64,000 bases of DNA, taken from contig JAIKZG010000032.1 in assembly GCA_024682415.1 (NCBI GenBank), positions 1 through 64,000 on the forward strand, in the 5' to 3' direction. Under the pieces are notes generated by a model. That model was not told the origin of the DNA. It saw only the letters and a program-made list of their open reading frames with translations, and did no database searches. The position numbers were made by a program, and so were the translations under genes. Each line of letters opens with the position of its first letter. Within the stretch, counting starts at the first letter, position 1. Positions 31,880 through 41,194 of the stretch are shown here, piece after piece. Source of the DNA: Prevotella sp. GTDB lineage: Bacteria; Bacteroidota; Bacteroidia; Bacteroidales; Bacteroidaceae.

Positions 31880-32233
31880 TGTAAATAAAAGCGTTTTGAT
31901 GAACTGAATGAAGACAATTTTGTAAATTAAAACGTTTTGAAAAACTTAAAAGGGATATTTTCTCAAAAAAAATCGCTTTAATTTACATTTCAACATCGAT
32001 TTTGATTTTCAAAACACTTTTATTTACAAAATTATGATGATGCGGAAAATAAAAACGGTTTTATTTACATTTTTATGGCAGTTTCGATTTTCAAAACGTT
32101 TTAATTTACAAAATAGGGTAGTGTCGTTTCATCAAAACGTTTTTATTTACAAATCACTTTGATTTTTCATCAAAACGCTTTAATTTACATTTTCGCTTGT
32201 AACTAATTGATGTCTAAACGTTTAGAATTTCGC
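31880..32233. repeat. Array of 20-bp repeats (consensus TCAAAACGYTTTWATTTACA) at 41-bp period, 2 reverse then 6 forward copies plus a degenerate trailing copy
   Basis: Reverse copies 31880-31899, 31921-31940; forward 31968-31987 (degenerate), 32009-32028, 32050-32069, 32091-32110, 32132-32151, 32170-32189; weak copy from 32213. Confidence 0.93.
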
Positions 32234-32372
32234 CTTTACAGAATTTAACCTCAAAAACATCGCCATTTTCGCTGATTTTTCAGTGAAAACGCACGATTCT
32301 TAGGTTTTCAAGCAGATAGAAATTCTTTCCGCAAAATGCCCTCTACTGCTTGAAATTTTCGTCGTAATTGAT

Positions 32373-32380
32373 TACCTTTG
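32373..32380 (+). promoter_or_regulatory. TACCTTTG -7 box with upstream TTG
   Basis: TAnnTTTG with TTG at 32350-32352, upstream of the 32413 ORF. Confidence 0.6.
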
Positions 32381-32412
32381 CAAGGTTTTATGTTGAATTA
32401 GAAAGAAACAGA

Positions 32413-33069
32413 ATGAAAAAGTTTGTATTACTTATATTTTTTACTGCATTATCTATGGTTTCGTTTGCACTTCCCAAAGATAGTGCAAACGCTGTTACAA
32501 TGGTTGCCTATGAACAAAGATGGCTTGATGCGGAAGGAACGATTTCACTAAGAAATAATACTGATAAACCTATAGAAAATGTCTATTTCATGATTACCTA
32601 TCTTGATATGAAAGGTAATGAGAAGGACTATAAAACTTTTGCGTATAAAATTGATATAGAGCCGGGTAAGACCAAGGAATTAGATATTCCTGCTTATGAG
32701 CATGAAAGATTTTATCATTATTATAAGACACAGGATGACTATGGACATCCTGCTTTCAAAATCAGATATAGCCTTAAAGGATATAATCTTTCAAAAGAGG
32801 AAATAAGAGAATTGAATTATAATAAAGGTAATATAGACAGTATAGATAATGATTTTGCTTTTATGAGTATTGGCTTTATTATCTTTGCTATATTATTCAT
32901 TATATTTATTACGTGCGTTTTGTATGTTGTAGTTGCAATGATGGCTAAACATCGACATCGCAGTGTTGTGTTATGGCTTCTGCTAAGTTTTATCGCGACA
33001 CCACTTCTTATTATCCTTATATTGCTTATCGTCGGCAATAATGATAATTATTATTTGAATGAAGATTAA
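32413..33069 (+). CDS. Secreted/membrane hypothetical protein (signal peptide, FxLYD/CARDB-like domain, two C-terminal TM helices)
   Basis: MKKFVLLIFFTALSMVSFAL; EGTISLRNNTDKPIENVYFMITYLD; hydrophobic C-terminus. Confidence 0.75.
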   Translation: MKKFVLLIFFTALSMVSFALPKDSANAVTMVAYEQRWLDAEGTISLRNNTDKPIENVYFMITYLDMKGNEKDYKTFAYKIDIEPGKTKELDIPAYEHERFYHYYKTQDDYGHPAFKIRYSLKGYNLSKEEIRELNYNKGNIDSIDNDFAFMSIGFIIFAILFIIFITCVLYVVVAMMAKHRHRSVVLWLLLSFIATPLLIILILLIVGNNDNYYLNED

Positions 33070-33321
33070 AGGTAGCTACGAAGCGAGAATTAATAATCAT
33101 ATTTGTGAGATATTTGGATAAAACTTTAAATTTTATTTTAATTATCGAATAATTTGTGTTAATTTTGTTCGCGAACATATATTGTATTCTACTTATGTAG
33201 ATGGCATTAACATTATAACATATTATATATCAACAAAATAGAAGAAATAGCCCAAAGTTTAGACTAAATGATAAAGTCTAATCATGGGTGATGAAAATAT
33301 TAATTAAGACATAAAGACATA

Positions 33322-33492
33322 AGAAAGCGTTTACTTTCCGAGAGTAACATCAGAAATCGCCAAATTTCAAATGATAATACAACTCTAAGGAAGGTAAACG
33401 CCTGCGCCGATATAGGTGTGGGCGTTTCCTTCGTAGTTGTATAGGTGTTTGGCGATACCTTGATGTTAGCGAAGGAAGTCCACACCTTTCTT
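33322..33492 (+). ncRNA. Long interrupted inverted repeat, putative structured RNA leader or mobile repeat element
   Basis: Paired blocks AGAAAG/CTTTCT, TAACATCA/TGATGTTA, ATCGCCAAA/TTTGGCGAT, TACAACT/AGTTGTA, AAGGAA/TTCCTT, ACGCC/GGCGT in nested order. Confidence 0.75.
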
Positions 33493-33522
33493 TTTGCTCC
33501 CTTGTCTGCAAAAAGAACTAAT

Positions 33523-36500
33523 ATGGCGCGTATCTATGATAACATTAACAATCAGTTTACTGATGGATTAAAAACATTTATTACTGAGCCTGGAGCTACG
33601 CGAGTGGATTTTTGCGTAGGCTATTTTAATCTTCGAGGTTGGGATTTCATTGATGAAATAATAGACCAATTGCCCGGCGAGGACATTTATGAAGAATGCG
33701 AAAACGCGACGAAGCATCGCACTTGCCGTTTGCTTGTGGGAATGCACCCCCGACAGGATGATATTCTTCGCCAGCTATATGGCAGTGGCGTGAAGCGCAT
33801 AGATGCAGAAGCGATAAACAAATATAAGTATCAAATTGCGCAGGAGTTTAAACATCAGTTGCATATCGGTTATCAAACGAATAAGGATAAGCACACATTG
33901 CAACACCTTTCGCAGCAACTTAAAAACGGAAAACTTTGTGTGAAGCTGTATCTCGCCTCGCAGCTCCATGCCAAATTATATGTCATTCATTACAGTAGCC
34001 AATTGTCGCCGAGTCGCTCTTTGCTTGGCAGCAGTAATCTTACTTATTCAGGATTAAAGGGACAAGGCGAACTCGATACTGACGTGGCTGACAATGACTC
34101 AAACAAAGTCCTCGACGATTGGTTTGAAGATAAATGGAATAATAGAAAATGTGTGGATATTTCTGCCGAGCTTGCTAATATTATTGATAACAGTTGGGCG
34201 GCAGAGGAAGAAATTCCACCTTATTATATATACCTCCGCACAGCATATATGCTAAGTCGGGATGTGCGTGACAGCTTAAAGTTTTATCAAATACCTATGG
34301 AATTTGATAAAGACCTCTTTCAGTTTCAAAAGAATGCGGTAAAGATTCTCTGCCGTCATCTCAACAACGATAAGCGCAACGGAGCTTTGCTTGGCGATGT
34401 GGTAGGTCTTGGCAAAACTATCACAGCCTGCTGTGTAGCAAAAATTTATGAAAACACTTATGGCTGTAGTAGTCTTGTGATATGTCCTGCCAATCTGCAA
34501 AAGATGTGGAAAGGATATGTTAATAAATATGACTTAAAGACAGATATTATTTCTAATGCGGTGGATTTCAAAATTGATGAGATGAAATTCTATCGCCTGA
34601 TAATAATCGATGAAAGCCACAACCTGCGTAATGAGAATGGACGGCGCTATAAAAGAATAAAAGACCTTGTGAAACATCAAGGCAGCAGCGTGCTTCTCCT
34701 TACAGCCACTCCATATAATAAAGACTATCGCGACATCAGTGCGCAGCTGAAACTCTTTATTTCTGAGGATCAGGATCTTGGAGTGCGCCCTGAAAAATAT
34801 ATAGAGCAAATAGGAGGCGAGCGTGCCTTTATGCAGAAGCATAGCGAGATTTTAATTCGCAGTATCAATGCTTTTGAGAAAAGTAACGACCCCGACGACT
34901 GGAACAGTTTGATAAAACTCTTTATGGTGCGTCGCACTCGCACTTTCATTCAGGAGAATTTCGCAAAGCTCGATGCCAACAACGGCAGGAGATATCTTGA
35001 GTTTAGCGATGGACGTCGCAGTTATTTCCCTAAGCGTCTGCCAAAGGCTATAAAATTCCCTACCGAGGGTAACGACCAGTTTAACAGGCTCTATTCTGCC
35101 AAGATGGTAGATTTGATAGAATCTTTGTCATTGCCTCGATATGGATTGTCTAACTATCTGAACGATAGCAAAATACAAGATGCTTCCGACAGCGACAAGC
35201 AGTTGTTTGATAATCTTTCTCGCGCTGGTGTACGCATGATGGGATTCTGTAAAAGCACATTCTTTAAGCGTATGGACAGTAGCGGATTTGCTTTCCTGCT
35301 CACCCTTTATCGCCACATTTTGCGCAATGCAATATATATCTACGCTATAAGCAACAATTTAGATTTGCCAATCGGTGATGAAAATGAGTTGCCCGATGAT
35401 TTTACTGATGAGAATGATATTAATTCTACGGCTTTTAATGATTTGCGTGGTCTTAGAATAAATTCTGATGGCGAAATCGTTATCCCTACATCAATGGATG
35501 AATACATGGATATTGCCAATGTGTATTATAACGAGATAAAGCACAAAAGCAATCTTTCATGGCTTAGCAGCAAATATTTCAAGCGCACGCTAAAACAGAA
35601 ACTAAAGAATGACTGCGAAACTATTATCAGCATGATAGAATATTGCGGAGCATGGCAACCGCAAGGTGATAAGAAGCTGATTTCGCTTATTAACCTTCTC
35701 ACCGGCAAGCATGCCAATGATAAGGTGCTCATTTTCACTCAGTTTTCTGATACTGCAGAATATATTTATCGCGAATTGAAGGAATTCGGAATTTCTAATG
35801 TGGATATAGCCACAGGCGACAGTGAAGACCCAACATCTTCGGCTCGCAGATTTTCGCCTGTCAGCAATGGCTATGATGTAAGTGCTCAGGACGAAACTCG
35901 TGTGCTTATTGCTACCGATGTTTTGAGCGAGGGACAAAATTTGCAGGATGCCCATATCATTCTCAACTATGATTTGCCATGGGCTATTATTCGCCTTATT
36001 CAGCGTGCCGGTCGTGTAGACCGCATTGGGCAGACATCAGAGGAAATCATGTGTTATTCGTTCTTTCCTGCCAATGGTATAGAGCAGATTATAGGTCTGC
36101 GTCAGCGTCTTAACAATCGCATTAATGAGAATGCCAATGCCGTTGGCAGTGATGAAGTATTCTTTGAGGGCAATGAAAAGAATCTAATGGATTTGTATAA
36201 TGAAAAAGCAAATCTTGATGAAGATGAAGACAGCGATGTAGACCTCATGTCGCAGGCTTACCAGATATGGAAACACGCCATAACAGGTAAGCCCGAATTA
36301 GAAGCTGCGATAGAAAATTTGCCTGATATGGCTTATGCAACTATGAATAAGTCGCAGATGGAAGGTGTCGTTACTTATGCCAAAACATATAATGGCTTTG
36401 ACATCTTGTCTTATCTTGGCAGAAATGGCGAAACCATCACTACATCGCAGAGCGAAATTTTGAAGGCTATGGCATGCCAACCATGCACTCCGAATGTTTC

Positions 36501-36903
36501 TCCACTTGATAATCATTTCAACTTGGTAAAACAATCGCTTGAAGAAATAAAGTCTACGCAGACACGGAGTGTAGGCGGAATTCTCGGCAGCAGATTCAGT
36601 ACTCGTTATCGTGTGATTAACAAGATGGAGGAATATTTCCGCCGACCTACTGATATTTTCTATAGCGAAGATAAAAAGGCTCAGTTGAAGAATGCTATCG
36701 ACGAGGTATATAATAATCCATTGCTTGAAAACAGCAAATCAATCCTTAGCCAGCATTTACGCTCAGGCATTAGCGACGACGACTTGATAGATACTATTAT
36801 TTCTATGCATGAAAGCCGCACATTGTGCCATGTAGACGACTCTGATGATAAGGAAAAAGAGCCACATGCAGTTTGTTCGCTTGGCGTGCGCAATGAAGCC
36901 TGA
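33523..36903 (+). CDS. PLD-nuclease-domain + SNF2-like helicase
   Basis: HKD-like HAKLYVIH...LLGSSNLTYSGL; GDVVGLGKT; IIDESHNLRN; LLTATPYN; QRAGRVDRIGQ. True start is probably 33523 (MARIYDNINNQF), not 33445. Confidence 0.9.
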   Translation: MARIYDNINNQFTDGLKTFITEPGATRVDFCVGYFNLRGWDFIDEIIDQLPGEDIYEECENATKHRTCRLLVGMHPRQDDILRQLYGSGVKRIDAEAINKYKYQIAQEFKHQLHIGYQTNKDKHTLQHLSQQLKNGKLCVKLYLASQLHAKLYVIHYSSQLSPSRSLLGSSNLTYSGLKGQGELDTDVADNDSNKVLDDWFEDKWNNRKCVDISAELANIIDNSWAAEEEIPPYYIYLRTAYMLSRDVRDSLKFYQIPMEFDKDLFQFQKNAVKILCRHLNNDKRNGALLGDVVGLGKTITACCVAKIYENTYGCSSLVICPANLQKMWKGYVNKYDLKTDIISNAVDFKIDEMKFYRLIIIDESHNLRNENGRRYKRIKDLVKHQGSSVLLLTATPYNKDYRDISAQLKLFISEDQDLGVRPEKYIEQIGGERAFMQKHSEILIRSINAFEKSNDPDDWNSLIKLFMVRRTRTFIQENFAKLDANNGRRYLEFSDGRRSYFPKRLPKAIKFPTEGNDQFNRLYSAKMVDLIESLSLPRYGLSNYLNDSKIQDASDSDKQLFDNLSRAGVRMMGFCKSTFFKRMDSSGFAFLLTLYRHILRNAIYIYAISNNLDLPIGDENELPDDFTDENDINSTAFNDLRGLRINSDGEIVIPTSMDEYMDIANVYYNEIKHKSNLSWLSSKYFKRTLKQKLKNDCETIISMIEYCGAWQPQGDKKLISLINLLTGKHANDKVLIFTQFSDTAEYIYRELKEFGISNVDIATGDSEDPTSSARRFSPVSNGYDVSAQDETRVLIATDVLSEGQNLQDAHIILNYDLPWAIIRLIQRAGRVDRIGQTSEEIMCYSFFPANGIEQIIGLRQRLNNRINENANAVGSDEVFFEGNEKNLMDLYNEKANLDEDEDSDVDLMSQAYQIWKHAITGKPELEAAIENLPDMAYATMNKSQMEGVVTYAKTYNGFDILSYLGRNGETITTSQSEILKAMACQPCTPNVSPLDNHFNLVKQSLEEIKSTQTRSVGGILGSRFSTRYRVINKMEEYFRRPTDIFYSEDKKAQLKNAIDEVYNNPLLENSKSILSQHLRSGISDDDLIDTIISMHESRTLCHVDDSDDKEKEPHAVCSLGVRNEA

Positions 36904-36955
36904 CATGAATAACTGATTTTCTTAAATTTGAATGTAATACACTCTTACTTTATAT

Positions 36956-39900
36956 ATGGACTTAAAAGTATTCAAAAGATATCTACGAGATGCTGATTTT
37001 GAGGCACTCTTCATAGATGAACTCGGATGGAACAATCCTCGCGGACAGCGTCTTTTGCCTTTGATTACTATTGACGAAAAGGAATATAGTTTCAACATAA
37101 TAGCAGAGCGCAATGGCTTTCAGGTGATGGAATGCTATACCGATAATTTACCTGCCACAACGCTTTGCCGACGCATAGATTATAAGTTGCGCCGACAAGC
37201 CAATGACTATATTTGTATCTTTATAGTAGATGGCACTCAGCGACAAGAATGGATGGTGCCCGTAAAGAAGACGGAGAAGCGCGACATCGTAACTTGTGAA
37301 TATGACTGCGCGGATAAAGCCATTTTCCTGTATCAGAAGATAAGCGGATTCACATTCGGCATGGATGAGCACACTACTATTGAAGATGTGAAAGAACGTG
37401 TGCATCAGGCATTCTTTGTGAATAGCGAGAAGATAACAAAGAAATTCTATGCTGAATTTAAGAAGCAGCACAAAGCTTTCGTCAAGTTTATTGTCGGTAT
37501 CGAGTCGGAAACTGATTGCGAATGGTACACTTCCATTATGCTCAATCGCTTGATGTTCTGCTACTTTGTTCAGAAAAAGAACTTCTTCGATAATGATGTA
37601 GACTATTTGCAGCATAAACTTGCCATGGTGAAGTCGCAGGAGGATGATGGCACTTTCTATGATTTTTATAGAGATTTCCTTGTCGCTCTTTTTCATGACG
37701 GTTTAAATTCTCCTGTGCATTCTAAGGAGTTTGAGCAAAAGTTTGGACGCATACCTTATCTTAATGGTGGAATGTTTGATGTCCACATGCTCGAAAGTAA
37801 ATATCCCGATATTGATATTCCTGATGAAGCTTTCGCTAATCTGTTCGCGTTTTTCGACCAGTGGCATTGGCATCTCAGCACTCGCATCACCGACAGCGGT
37901 AATGACATCAACCCAGATGTGCTTGGATATATCTTTGAGCAATACATCAATGATCGTGCGCAGATGGGTGCTTACTACACTAAAGAAGATATTACTGAAT
38001 ATATTTCTCGCAACACAATTCTGCCTTATCTTATTGACGAGACAGAGCGCAAAGGAGCAGAATTCTTTAAGCCTGACGGATATGTTTGGAGTATGCTTCG
38101 AAAGAGTGGAGTGAAATATATTTTCAATGCCATGAAGCATGGCTATACGGAAGATTGGCAGCAAAGAATACCCGATTATATCAGTAATGGTATCGACACT
38201 ACTAAGCCACATCTGCTTGAGCGTCGTGCCCATTGGAATGAAAAAACACCAGAACCTTATTGCCTGCCTACTGAAATATGGCGTGAAACTATTGACAGAT
38301 TTCAGCGTTGTGATGAAATAAAAGCTAAAATCGCTAATGCCGAGATTTGCAGTATTAATGATTTCATCACTTATAATCTCGATATTGTGCAATTCTGTCG
38401 TGATATTATCGACAACGCCACTATTGAGCAGAGCCGATTGGTGAAGCATTTCTATGCAGCTTTGCAGCATATCACTATTCTCGACCCTACTTGTGGTTCG
38501 GGTGCTTTCCTTTTTGCCGCGATGAATATTCTTGAGCCGCTTTATAGTTCTTGCATTGAGCGTATGCAGACAATGAATGAGCAGAATTCTAATCTGTTTG
38601 TCGCAGAACTTGGAGAAATCAACAAGAAATATCGCTCCAATGTGCAGTATTTCATATATAAGAGCATTATTCTGCGCAACCTCTATGGAGTGGACATCAT
38701 GAAAGAGGCTGTGGAGATAGCCAAGCTGCGCTTGTTTCTTAAAATGGTGGCAGAAGTGGAGGTAGATTTGCGTGCCGATAATCTTGGTCTTGACCCTTTG
38801 CCTGATATAGATTTCAACATTCGTTGTGGAAATACTCTTGTGGGCTATGCCACTGAGAAAGAGCTTGATACGGCTTTGCTGGAGGGTGATATGTTTGCTG
38901 CGCAGGCTTTCAAGACCGAAGTTTACAATCAGATGGATTTCGTTTCCAAAGTATTCAATAGCTTCCGCAATTTGCAACTTACACAGAATGAAGACTCTAT
39001 TGAATATAAACAGGCAAAGCATGAATTGCAGATAAGATTACAAAATTTGAATCTTACTCTGAACAAGTATATGTATAAGTCGATTATGGGGCGTGATGTT
39101 GCCGACCCTGACAATGATGAATCGTTTAAGGCATGGCTTTCTTCTCACCAACCATTTCATTGGCTTGCAGAATTTTACGAGATTATCAATGGCAATGGCG
39201 GTTTTGATGTTATTATTGGTAATCCGCCGTATGTTGTATATACAAAAAAGGATAGAATAACAAAGAAATCTGTATCTGATTTATATTCCGTTAAAGGATA
39301 TTCTACTTTGAGTTGTAATAATCTGTATGCATTTGTATTAGAACGAAGTATTTCTATCATTCATGATAATAGTGTTAATGGAATGATTATTCCAATATCA
39401 AGTTTTTCAAATGATCAATTCGTTCCATTACAAAATATAATGATGAAGAATGGGACTTTATGGCTTTCTTCTTTTTCCAACAGACCAGGAAAACTCTTTC
39501 CTGATGTAGAGCAAAGATTAACAATATTATTATTTCAATATAGAAGAATAATACATGGTTATTACACTTCTTCATATAATCATTGGTATGTGTCAGAACG
39601 TGATATCTTATTTTCAAGATTATCATATTGTTTTAATGTAAAAGAAGAAAAAGAGATTACTTATAATAAAGTTGGGAATATAATACAATCTCATATATTA
39701 AACAAACTCTTATCAAAGAGTAATAAATCACTCGGTTCATTAAGATGCTTGAATGGTGAATCAGTATTTTATCACAATGGACCGACTTATTTTATTAGAA
39801 GTATTCCTTTTATGCCAAATTCTGGTGATGGAATGGTACCTTCTTCTCATTATAAACAAATAATATGTTGTAATAATTTCTTCTTTAGTTGCATATTAAA

Positions 39901-40246
39901 TAGCTCTTTATATTATTGGTTTTATAAGAATTATAGTAATTGTAGAGACTATTCTGATCGAGAAATTAATCCTTTCCCAATTGGGGATATTAATTTAGAC
40001 ATTTTAAATAATTTAGGAAAATTAATTTCTTCTTCATATAAACAAAATCGTGTTATTAAGAATAGAAATTATAATGGTAATGTCGTTTATTATGAGGAGT
40101 ATTACCCATCAAAGTCTAAACCTATCATTGACGAGATAGACAAAGTTCTTGCAAAGCATTATGGCTTTACAGAAGAGGAGTTAGACTTTATTATCAATTA
40201 TGATATAAAGTACAGAATGGGCGAAGAGCTTAATGGGACAGAGTAA
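36956..40246 (+). CDS. Eco57I-like N6-adenine DNA methyltransferase with C-terminal target-recognition region
   Basis: ILDPTCGSGAFLFAAMNILEPLY; NPPYVVYTKKDR; DPDVLGYIFEQYIN-type linker. Confidence 0.92.
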   Translation: MDLKVFKRYLRDADFEALFIDELGWNNPRGQRLLPLITIDEKEYSFNIIAERNGFQVMECYTDNLPATTLCRRIDYKLRRQANDYICIFIVDGTQRQEWMVPVKKTEKRDIVTCEYDCADKAIFLYQKISGFTFGMDEHTTIEDVKERVHQAFFVNSEKITKKFYAEFKKQHKAFVKFIVGIESETDCEWYTSIMLNRLMFCYFVQKKNFFDNDVDYLQHKLAMVKSQEDDGTFYDFYRDFLVALFHDGLNSPVHSKEFEQKFGRIPYLNGGMFDVHMLESKYPDIDIPDEAFANLFAFFDQWHWHLSTRITDSGNDINPDVLGYIFEQYINDRAQMGAYYTKEDITEYISRNTILPYLIDETERKGAEFFKPDGYVWSMLRKSGVKYIFNAMKHGYTEDWQQRIPDYISNGIDTTKPHLLERRAHWNEKTPEPYCLPTEIWRETIDRFQRCDEIKAKIANAEICSINDFITYNLDIVQFCRDIIDNATIEQSRLVKHFYAALQHITILDPTCGSGAFLFAAMNILEPLYSSCIERMQTMNEQNSNLFVAELGEINKKYRSNVQYFIYKSIILRNLYGVDIMKEAVEIAKLRLFLKMVAEVEVDLRADNLGLDPLPDIDFNIRCGNTLVGYATEKELDTALLEGDMFAAQAFKTEVYNQMDFVSKVFNSFRNLQLTQNEDSIEYKQAKHELQIRLQNLNLTLNKYMYKSIMGRDVADPDNDESFKAWLSSHQPFHWLAEFYEIINGNGGFDVIIGNPPYVVYTKKDRITKKSVSDLYSVKGYSTLSCNNLYAFVLERSISIIHDNSVNGMIIPISSFSNDQFVPLQNIMMKNGTLWLSSFSNRPGKLFPDVEQRLTILLFQYRRIIHGYYTSSYNHWYVSERDILFSRLSYCFNVKEEKEITYNKVGNIIQSHILNKLLSKSNKSLGSLRCLNGESVFYHNGPTYFIRSIPFMPNSGDGMVPSSHYKQIICCNNFFFSCILNSSLYYWFYKNYSNCRDYSDREINPFPIGDINLDILNNLGKLISSSYKQNRVIKNRNYNGNVVYYEEYYPSKSKPIIDEIDKVLAKHYGFTEEELDFIINYDIKYRMGEELNGTE

Positions 40247-40257
40247 TAAATACTCTA

Positions 40258-40716
40258 ATGACAACGCTTGGCAATATAGAAATACTAAGAAATGAAAAGA
40301 TTGCTTTCTTTGCGTCAAGAGAGGTGAAAGCTAAATCTGTAATTGCAAGTTATGATTGGGCTATGCAGATGAGCAGAGAGGGCAAGACTGTGATAAGTGG
40401 TTTTCAGAGTAAGTTGGAGCAAGATGTGCTCCACTTCCTCTTGAAAGGCACACAGCCAATAATAAAGGTGATGGCTCGCCGATTGCCACGGCAGAAGCTA
40501 TGCGAAGAGGAGCAGAAAGCTGTAGACGATGGGCGATTGCTGATAGTAAGCCTTAATGAGCAGCCACGATGCACAAAAGAAAGTGCGTCAGTGCGTAATG
40601 AATATATTGCCGAAAGTGCTTCTTCTATTATTTTTGCTTCACTTACGGCAGAGAGTAGTCTTTTCGCCTTATATGAAGAGATGAAGCGAAGCGATAAAAA
40701 CATAATATTAATCTAA
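40258..40716 (+). CDS. SMF/DprA-like (SLOG superfamily) protein
   Basis: ISGFQSKLEQDVLHFLLKGTQPIIKVMARRLPR...RNEYIAESASSIIFASLTAES. Confidence 0.75.
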   Translation: MTTLGNIEILRNEKIAFFASREVKAKSVIASYDWAMQMSREGKTVISGFQSKLEQDVLHFLLKGTQPIIKVMARRLPRQKLCEEEQKAVDDGRLLIVSLNEQPRCTKESASVRNEYIAESASSIIFASLTAESSLFALYEEMKRSDKNIILI

Positions 40717-40738
40717 TTTCACAGCTTCTTGCAAAATT

Positions 40739-40805
40739 CTTTCCCTATATATAATAATGTGTGGGAACGTGCTTCGACGGAAAAGAAGCGTGTTCCCACA
40801 CATTT
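40739..40805. repeat. 67-bp hairpin repeat, copy 1
   Basis: ctttccctatatataataaTGTGTGGGAACGTGCTTC-gacggaaaa-GAAGCGTGTTCCCACACAttt; 64/67 identical to 41552-41618. Confidence 0.95.
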
Positions 40806-40841
40806 ACAATTCTCAAATTTGCGAATTTAAGAATATGTTTG

Positions 40842-40849
40842 TATCTTTG
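40842..40849 (+). promoter_or_regulatory. TATCTTTG -7 box for the HigBA operon
   Basis: TAnnTTTG upstream of 40870. Confidence 0.6.
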
Positions 40850-40869
40850 CAGAAGTAATAAATTCTAAT

Positions 40870-41187
40870 ATGATAGTTACATTTGAAGAAAAATATCTGA
40901 AAGAACTTTTTGAGAAAGGCTCCACAAAGGATAAGAAGCACAGATTTCAACCTCCTGTGGTAAAAGGTTATCAAAAGGGAATTAAATTTATGCTTCAAGC
41001 CCGAAAGCCTGATGATTTGAAGAAGATAAACTCTTTGAATTTTGAACCTTTACGAGGTGACAAGCAAGGAACATTTTCAATAAGGGCGAATGATAAATAT
41101 CGTATAGAGTTTACTATTGATGAAAATCTTGATACACCTGTATTGACGATTTGTAACATTATTGATTTGTCTAACCATTATAAATAA
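40870..41187 (+). CDS. higB: HigB-like toxin (RelE superfamily)
   Basis: NSLNFEPLRGDKQGTFSIRANDKYRIEFTID. Confidence 0.88.
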   Translation: MIVTFEEKYLKELFEKGSTKDKKHRFQPPVVKGYQKGIKFMLQARKPDDLKKINSLNFEPLRGDKQGTFSIRANDKYRIEFTIDENLDTPVLTICNIIDLSNHYK

Positions 41188-41194
41188 GAAGAAA

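Noticed and set aside
31880-32189. Calling the 41-bp array a CRISPR
   Set aside because: Repeats (20 bp) and gaps (~21 bp) are shorter than known CRISPRs, the orientation switches within the array, repeats vary, and no cas gene is in the window.
33445-33522. Upstream start of the helicase ORF (MFGDTLMLAKEVHTFL...)
   Set aside because: This segment overlaps the hairpin's 3' arm; MARIYDNINNQF at 33523 is a better start.
37703-39022. 439-aa minus-strand ORF opposite the methylase
   Set aside because: Fully antisense to a gene with clear methylase motifs; the translation has no recognisable domain; likely a codon-bias artefact.
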